A stretch of 64,000 nucleotides of DNA from a virus, in IMG/VR virus record IMGVR_UViG_3300037258_000147, positions 1-64,000 of that record. One strand, given 5' to 3'. The translations under genes and the position numbers were made by a program. This document shows, in pieces, positions 60,091 through 64,000 of this stretch. The notes below the pieces were generated by a model. The model was given only the letters and a program-made list of their open reading frames with translations, was not told the DNA's origin and made no database searches. The first letter of the stretch is position 1; each line of letters begins with the position of its first letter.

Positions 60091-60660
60091 TTAGATGAGA
60101 TCGTATTTCTTGAGGACAGTTTCTTCCTCTTCAGATAGTTCGATCTCATGTCTGATGTTCAAATCAAGTAGCTTGTCGCTTAGACTTTGCTTGCGCTTGC
60201 GGAGATCAGACACTTCCTTAAGATACGTCGGAATCCATCCTTGCGGAATAGCCCCCGTTGTGAAAGAGTTGGACCGAGGGGAATAGGAATTAACCGGTTG
60301 TTCCTTCTTCAGATCGGCGTGTGCTTCGAATAGCACGTTCTCGTCCGGAGCGAAAGACGAGACGGAAGCAAGAGGCTTCAAAACTGCGGCCAGTTTGTCA
60401 ATATGGGCGACTTCGGAAAGAATCGCCGATACCCCCGCTTCGTGGCTCTCGTTCGAAACCTTCTGCCGGATCGAGTACAATACCGCTAGCAAATATCGGG
60501 TCTTATCCAAAGCCGCTTGGAAAATACTCGCCGCGTGGATAATTGCCAGCTTGGGATCATCGTACTTCCCAATCGATACTTGGGTCGAAATCGAAGTTGA
60601 CCCGATGCTCTCGTTGATCAACAATTGAAGTGCATTTGCTTTTCTCAGCGTTAGTTTCAT
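60091..60660 (-). CDS. conserved-looking phage protein, function unknown
   Basis: 189 residues starting MKLTLRKANALQLLINESIG; helical throughout (LLAVLYSIRQKVSNESHEAG, ILSEVAHIDKLAAVL, YLKEVSDLRKRKQSLSDKLL). The 'MKlTLrKanalQ..I' start recurs in other phages to my memory, with no known role. Its promoter and structured leader lie at 60.70-60.82 kb. Confidence 0.6.
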   Translation of the reverse strand: MKLTLRKANALQLLINESIGSTSISTQVSIGKYDDPKLAIIHAASIFQAALDKTRYLLAVLYSIRQKVSNESHEAGVSAILSEVAHIDKLAAVLKPLASVSSFAPDENVLFEAHADLKKEQPVNSYSPRSNSFTTGAIPQGWIPTYLKEVSDLRKRKQSLSDKLLDLNIRHEIELSEEEETVLKKYDLI

Positions 60661-60700
60661 GACATTCTCCAGCTTTCGCTCGGGGTTTTAAAATTTAGTG

Positions 60701-60808
60701 GTTGGTCAGGCGACTCCGTCTGATGTCGTTTCGGGGAATCCACTCGACTGGCTCGAACAGGTAACTGACCTCGTCCCTTGAGTTTCATACATCCGCGCTG
60801 CAACCACT
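60701..60808 (-). promoter_or_regulatory. structured leader with 28-codon ORF
   Basis: The expected transcript from the 60.82 kb promoter starts near AGTGGTTG, which pairs perfectly with CAACCACT about 90 bases later. Inside, ATG 60792 opens a 28-codon frame ending TGA at 60706. Could be an attenuator, leader peptide or tRNA-derived element (it contains a TTCGA word). Confidence 0.4.
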
Positions 60809-60814
60809 AAAGAC

Positions 60815-60820
60815 ATTATA
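60815..60820 (-). promoter_or_regulatory. extended -10 promoter TGTGG-TATAAT
   Basis: TATAAT preceded by ATCTGTGG; the -35 is poor, so the TG extension or an activator must matter. Shares TCTGTGGTATAATG with 31.6 and 61.4 kb. Confidence 0.55.
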
Positions 60821-60844
60821 CCACAGATTTTTGTTTTGTGCGGA

Positions 60845-61387
60845 TCAGCAGAAAAGATATTTTTTCCACCGTTGGTCCTCATCAAGTCCCACAAGTCTTA
60901 ATAACATACGCGACGTGTGGATCGTTAGCCTACCTGGGATATGCAGCAACGGCATGTCTGCTTCTTCGGGGGTTCGATCCCCTTTCTTCAAATTACAAAA
61001 TTTGCAGGCAGACGCTAGGTTATCCCAAAAAAATCCGCCGCCGCGAGACTCCGGAAGAATGTGATCTAGCGTCAAAACCACTTTGGTGGGTTTACCATTT
61101 ATGATTTTGATGGACCCCTCCTTTGCCCCGCAATACAAACACAAGTAGTGATCTCGTGCATATATGTTTGGCCGAGTCAAGAGCGAAATCCGAATAGGAA
61201 TTTTTTTATAATTCCGGAGCCTGATAACGCAGGGCAAGGGGATTCCGGGGTAGACTTCAACTCCGTAGTCTTCTTCTGCTACTGCCGCTCCTTTAACCAA
61301 TAGCTTTAAAGCGTTCTTGGCCCGAGTGATTGAAACGGGCTCAAAACTCGCGTTCAAAACTAAAACAGCTTTATTAACCAGTGACAA
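60845..61387 (-). CDS. HNH endonuclease (5-methylcytosine-type HNH family)
   Basis: 180 residues. AVLVLNASFEPVSITRAKNA, then ARDHYLCLYCGAKEG, LTLDHILPESRGGGFFWDNL and ACKFCNLKKGDRTPEEA form the complete family pattern: two zinc Cys pairs and LDHxxPxSRGG catalytic region. Widespread in bacteria and phages; often linked to packaging or restriction. Own promoter at 61.41-61.44 kb. Confidence 0.85.
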   Translation of the reverse strand: MSLVNKAVLVLNASFEPVSITRAKNALKLLVKGAAVAEEDYGVEVYPGIPLPCVIRLRNYKKIPIRISLLTRPNIYARDHYLCLYCGAKEGSIKIINGKPTKVVLTLDHILPESRGGGFFWDNLASACKFCNLKKGDRTPEEADMPLLHIPGRLTIHTSRMLLRLVGLDEDQRWKKYLFC

Positions 61388-61412
61388 TTGGTTTCCTTCT
61401 TAAACTGAAACC

Positions 61413-61440
61413 ATTATACCACAGAATTCCGAAATGTCAA
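61413..61440 (-). promoter_or_regulatory. sigma-70 promoter for the HNH gene
   Basis: TTGACA (61440-61435), 16 bases ending TTCTGTGG, TATAAT (61418-61413). Confidence 0.75.
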
Positions 61441-61476
61441 AATCATTCCATCATGGAACTAAAGAACCCAGTCTTT

Positions 61477-61491
61477 GTCCATTTTATGGAC
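61477..61491. repeat. GTCCA-N5-TGGAC palindrome, exact copy in gene junction
   Basis: GTCCATTTTATGGAC between the small ORFs and the promoter at 61.44 kb. Confidence 0.9.
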
Positions 61492-61601
61492 TAAACTTTG
61501 TGAATGAGAAGCCCGTTCTCTACTCGTTCTGCTACTAACTTATACGAGCGAAAGGTACAGTAGACTTTATCTAATCCAGTGTGTTCAAGGAGTCCAACCA
61601 T
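61491..61601 (-). CDS. small ORF, possibly continuing 61571-61657 by frameshift
   Basis: 36 residues (MVGLLEHTGLDKVYCTFRSY...). No ribosome site of its own; it overlaps the end of the preceding ORF in another frame, so either coupled translation or one split gene. Confidence 0.35.
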   Translation of the reverse strand: MVGLLEHTGLDKVYCTFRSYKLVAERVENGLLIHKV

Positions 61602-61657
61602 ACTCTGAAAGTTTCAAGTTTAATAGGACGTGGTTTTCTTTCAAGTTTTTTAGCCAT
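61571..61657 (-). CDS. small basic ORF
   Basis: 28 residues (MAKKLERKPRPIKLETFRVW...). Starts at a TAATG overlap with the upstream gene. Confidence 0.35.
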   Translation of the reverse strand: MAKKLERKPRPIKLETFRVWLDSLNTLD

Positions 61658-61878
61658 TACGCCTCCAAAAAATATCCGCGCCTCAGCAACTCCCCGTACG
61701 CAAGTTGTCTAATGGCTTTGTCTGCTAGGTTAACATCATCTTGGTCGTTGCTTATCAACAATTTAAGGAGAATAACGTCGGAAGGTTCTTTGCACCGGAG
61801 AGCGGCTCGAACTTCGTCAGTCTTTCGAATTACCTTTTTGTGTCCAGCGACAAAGATTTTTCTTCTGTCGAATTTCAT
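61657..61878 (-). CDS. small hypothetical protein
   Basis: 73 residues from ATG 61878, overlapping the SprT-like stop as TAATG. MKFDRRKIFVAGHKKVIRKT, then a helical SDVILLKLLISNDQDD and DKAIRQLAYGELLRR. Unknown. Confidence 0.45.
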   Translation of the reverse strand: MKFDRRKIFVAGHKKVIRKTDEVRAALRCKEPSDVILLKLLISNDQDDVNLADKAIRQLAYGELLRRGYFLEA

Positions 61879-62228
61879 TACCAAATAGTCCTAAAAGCTC
61901 CGACTATAGCCAGACGCTTCATTTCTTTTTGCCACAAAAATCCGTGACCCGCGAAAACTCGGGTTGATTTTCCTTGCACTCTTAAATGTAGATGACACAT
62001 CTCATGAAGCAGGGACTGGAGGGCACGACATTCGGCTCCCAATTTCTTCATCATAGGGTTTAAACAAATCTCTGTATCTTCCAGAGTATGAGTCCAAACT
62101 AAGAGTTGCGCGGCTCTTTTATGAGTAGTTTTGGAACTCCAGATTACAGCGGCATCTACAGGTAATTTATTCCCAAAGTACCTTTTGTTGAAAATATCGT
62201 ACTGCAACTTCAACCAACGATTAGTCAT
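61878..62228 (-). CDS. SprT-like zinc metallopeptidase-family protein
   Basis: 116 residues. WLKLQYDIFNKRYFGNKLPV at the start, ICLNPMM in the middle, LLHEMCHLHLRVQG (HExxH near residue 72) and a third His in AGHGFLWQKEMKRL. This is the SprT/Spartan-like fold. In bacteria related proteins clear DNA-protein crosslinks; the phage role is unknown. Confidence 0.75.
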   Translation of the reverse strand: MTNRWLKLQYDIFNKRYFGNKLPVDAAVIWSSKTTHKRAAQLLVWTHTLEDTEICLNPMMKKLGAECRALQSLLHEMCHLHLRVQGKSTRVFAGHGFLWQKEMKRLAIVGAFRTIW

Positions 62229-62538
62229 TGGGTAAGATACTCAACTAAACTTGGATTCTCTTGCAAGACCTGAAGCAGGACCGGGGCCGTTGCAGTCACA
62301 AAATTTTCTTCATCAAACACATTACCAGGGACTTCTGAAATATCTCCGCAGGCGTGTAACAATTCGTGAACTAATATTTCCTGCGCTTTAGACCGTTTGA
62401 GTCTTTGAATTATCCATATTTCCAGGGAATTAGAATCTACGTGCCCGTTGTCATTTGGCATCGTACCTGCGGGCTTCCTTAAAATCGAGTAGGTGTGTGG
62501 ACCTACTTTAACTGAAGCGGGCATGGGTTTGGGCTTCA
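62225..62538 (-). CDS. phage HExxH metallopeptidase-like protein
   Basis: 104 residues from ATG 62538. SVKVGPHTYSILRKPAGTMP, HVDSNSLEIWIIQRLKRSK, EILVHELLHACGDIS (HExxH near residue 58) and DEENFVTATAPVLLQVLQEN, the order seen in a common small phage family near lysis genes. Overlaps the SprT-like start by four bases; the pair forms a zinc-protease cassette. Confidence 0.7.
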
Positions 62539-62544
62539 TTGTCC

Positions 62545-62559
62545 GTCCAGAAAATGGAA
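62545..62559. repeat. GTCCA-N5-TGGAC palindrome, near copy
   Basis: GTCCAGAAAATGGAA, one mismatch, just upstream of the 62225-62538 gene. Confidence 0.5.
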
Positions 62560-62618
62560 TTCTTTTTAAAGGCCAGAGAATTACTCGGCCCCGCACAGAT
62601 TTGTTTATTTTGTCAAAC

Positions 62619-63170
62619 TCAAACCACGAACACGTCTTTATGCGCGTTATAAGTCTGGATTACGGACAAGCTTCTTTTGGGATCAGTAGACCATCTGCTA
62701 GTATTAAACTGCCAGGAACCTGAGGGGAACGTCACTACCGGGTGGGATATAGTATCATTTAGGGTCCCCTGCTTAACCCAAGACGCCGAAACCAAACGGA
62801 CAAAATCTTCGCCGGTAGTAGCTTCAAGAGCTTCTGAATAATAATTAGGCAGAGATTTTAAAACTCTGATCCGGGCAGAAAAGCAGTCCGCGTAAGATTC
62901 GAAGACCGGCCACTTCGCCGAGACCATTACTGAGACGCCGTGTAAAACCTCTCTGGTCTGGATTTCGTCTACTTGCCCAGTCCACCAGCCTGGTTGCTTT
63001 AAACCGAACACGTCTTTGTCCCTATAGGCCAACCCAGACTGTCCATTAACGGAGGAGTATGACGCAGATTCCAGAAAGGCTTCTGCCGCAGCGTATCCAG
63101 GAAACGGGTGGTCAGAAGTCTTGGCTTCTGAAACCATCAGGCGCGCGAATTCTAGTTCTGGTTCAGTCAT
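62619..63170 (-). CDS. glucosaminidase-type endolysin
   Basis: 183 residues from ATG 63170 (ATGA overlap). FPGYAAAEAFLESASYSSVN, YRDKDVFGLKQPGWW, TREVLHGVSVMVSAKWPVFE, ARIRVLKSLPNYYSEALE and EDFVRLVSASW match the FlgJ/LytG glucosaminidase fold, including the catalytic Glu in AEAFLESA. No signal peptide, so export would need a holin. Main lysis enzyme candidate. Confidence 0.75.
   Translation of the reverse strand: MTEPELEFARLMVSEAKTSDHPFPGYAAAEAFLESASYSSVNGQSGLAYRDKDVFGLKQPGWWTGQVDEIQTREVLHGVSVMVSAKWPVFESYADCFSARIRVLKSLPNYYSEALEATTGEDFVRLVSASWVKQGTLNDTISHPVVTFPSGSWQFNTSRWSTDPKRSLSVIQTYNAHKDVFVV
63041..63055. repeat. GTCCA palindrome, weak copy in coding sequence
   Basis: GTCCATTAACGGAGG; left arm intact, right arm poor; encodes NGQ in the endolysin. 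Confidence 0.25.
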
Positions 63171-63280
63171 ACAAAATCCGAACAACTCATGTAGTAATTA
63201 CAAACCGGACAGACTAGCTTGCATTTGAATTCGGTTAACGTACTGGAACAGTTGGGGCAAATCAGGCAACATGCTCTAAT
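63167..63280 (-). CDS. tiny zinc-ribbon peptide (non-ATG start)
   Basis: About 37 residues ending CPNCSSTLTEFKCKLVCPVC and YYMSCSDFV: two CxxC pairs. No ATG/GTG/TTG in frame before the pairs except far inside the upstream gene; it may use a rare start or reinitiate after the upstream TGA. Its stop overlaps the endolysin start. Confidence 0.35.
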   Translation of the reverse strand: MRACCLICPNCSSTLTEFKCKLVCPVCNYYMSCSDFV

Positions 63281-63603
63281 TCTATTTTTTCTATTTTTAG
63301 ATTCTCGGGGGCCATCATCCGGTCTACCAGTTCGTCTATGTTCTTCCACCTCCCCAAACGCTTCAGGGACTCTAATCTGTGCCATGCTTTGAAAGTAGGA
63401 GACTCTACACATTTAAGAAAAGCCGCTTCCTTGTTCTTGCGTTGATCTCGACCGTCTCTGTGCTCGGCCCGGGCTCCGGATTCGGGATGGATACATCGGA
63501 CTCCGTTCTGCTTGGCGTTTCGGTGCTGACCGCCGTTACCTCCAGTGCAGAAGGTCTGAAACTCGAAGTTTTTTGCGGTCAAAGAAAATAATAGAGTTTT
63601 CAT
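63262..63603 (-). CDS. GGQ-domain release-factor / peptidyl-tRNA-hydrolase-like protein
   Basis: 113 residues. FQTFCTGGNGGQHRNAKQNG, then RCIHPESGARAEHRDGRDQR and NKEAAFLKC match the class I release-factor catalytic domain (GGQ, 'N...saVR..H..tG......RsQ..NK..A...L'). Codon-recognition domains are absent, as in ArfB/ICT1-like rescue factors; the basic C-terminal tail expected of ArfB is instead acidic. It could free stalled ribosomes or hydrolyse peptidyl-tRNA, fitting a phage with its own full tRNA set. Confidence 0.75.
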   Translation of the reverse strand: MKTLLFSLTAKNFEFQTFCTGGNGGQHRNAKQNGVRCIHPESGARAEHRDGRDQRKNKEAAFLKCVESPTFKAWHRLESLKRLGRWKNIDELVDRMMAPENLKIEKIELEHVA

Positions 63604-64000
63604 TTTCAGGTTCTTGTGTTAACTACTTAAATAACATTTGAATTCATTGTTATTTATTTAATTACTAATTTTTATTTTAAGTTGTTTGTTATCAGCGAGT
63701 CGATGATTAGGGGTTATTTAAATTTGGTGTTTACTATTTAAATAACATTGTTGTATTTCTGATTGGGGATTTCAAAAGTGTTTTCCCGAGTTTTTGGAGA
63801 CTTTTTAAACTTTTTTGTTTATAACAAAGAAGTTAGGATGTGTTTATCAATTAGTTACTAGGGTCCACTGAGATGAAAGAGAGGTTGCTAGGTCACTGGT
63901 AGCCGCTCGGCACTCCTCAAGGGGGTTAGGCCGCCCGTACCTGGCTTCTCAATCTAGGGTCCCCTAAGTCTTTTGTACTGAGCAACTTAAAACCTTGTCG
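63604..64000. other. AT-rich non-coding region with TAAATAAC repeats
   Basis: No ORF supported. The 8-mer TAAATAAC or its complement GTTATTTA occurs four times between about 63.63 and 63.75 kb, twice as CTAYTTAAATAACATT. Further right lies TTATAAAC, then a GC-richer stretch (63.89-63.95) framed by direct repeats of CTAGGGTCC. Could be an origin, promoter region or structured RNA. Confidence 0.4.

Overview
The window is a contiguous piece of a tailed-phage genome, with no bacterial housekeeping genes. It carries a large terminase subunit, portal, scaffold, an N4-gp56-family major capsid protein, tail adaptors, a tail nozzle-like protein and a block of large ejection-type proteins. That set suggests a short-tailed (podovirus-like) virion. 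The host is not proven. The secreted tail-fibre-like proteins end their signal peptides in Ala-Gln and have a low-complexity, Ser/Thr/Gly-rich style that I associate with Acidobacteriota and their phages, so Acidobacteriota is a low-confidence inference. The short fibre insert regions are visibly richer in G+C than the backbone.

Layout. 0-6.26 kb (+ strand): a tight operon with four-base or one-base start/stop overlaps. It encodes nucleases, a sigma-factor-like protein, a metallophosphoesterase, a Nudix hydrolase, a nucleoside deoxyribosyltransferase and a dATP/dGTP-diphosphohydrolase-like protein. A bidirectional hairpin terminator at 6.28-6.31 kb separates it from the rest, which reads leftward (- strand). 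6.3-50.2 kb is the virion region. From upstream (right) to downstream (left) it runs: fibre/decoration proteins, small membrane and lysis candidates, terminase (39.0-41.1), portal (36.1-38.2), scaffold (34.0-35.2), capsid (31.6-34.0), tail adaptor and fibres (19.3-24.8), nozzle-like protein (16.3-19.1) and ejection proteins (6.3-15.2). 50.4-59.8 kb is an array of at least 36 tRNA genes. Together they offer anticodons for all 20 amino acids and encode their own CCA ends. The array is interrupted by five homing-type endonuclease genes and a few small or virion-like genes. 59.8-63.6 kb holds an HNH nuclease, two zinc-metallopeptidase-like proteins, a glucosaminidase-type endolysin and a GGQ-domain release-factor/peptidyl-tRNA-hydrolase-like protein. 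63.6-64.0 kb is AT-rich with repeated TAAATAAC motifs and no gene that I can support.

Three things stand out. (1) A short palindrome, GTCCA-N5-TGGAC, occurs in about 20 exact copies and a dozen near copies. It sits in gene junctions, in the first codons of genes in all three reading frames, in a group I intron, and as the variable arm of two tRNA-Ser genes. (2) The major capsid gene is not one ORF. It can be reassembled into a 327-residue protein only by removing three introns with group I features, the first carrying a LAGLIDADG endonuclease gene with its own promoter. (3) Seven tRNAs lack the near-universal U33 (six have C33, one A33). Others have minimal or missing D-arms, mismatched acceptor stems or non-standard T-loops.

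Leftward promoters with TTGACA-like -35 boxes and a shared TGTGG-TATAAT -10 region can be read at 30.5, 31.6, 33.9, 55.0, 58.4, 60.8 and 61.4 kb. The one at 31.6 kb has a perfect 16-bp palindrome between -35 and -10, so a repressor operator is likely there.
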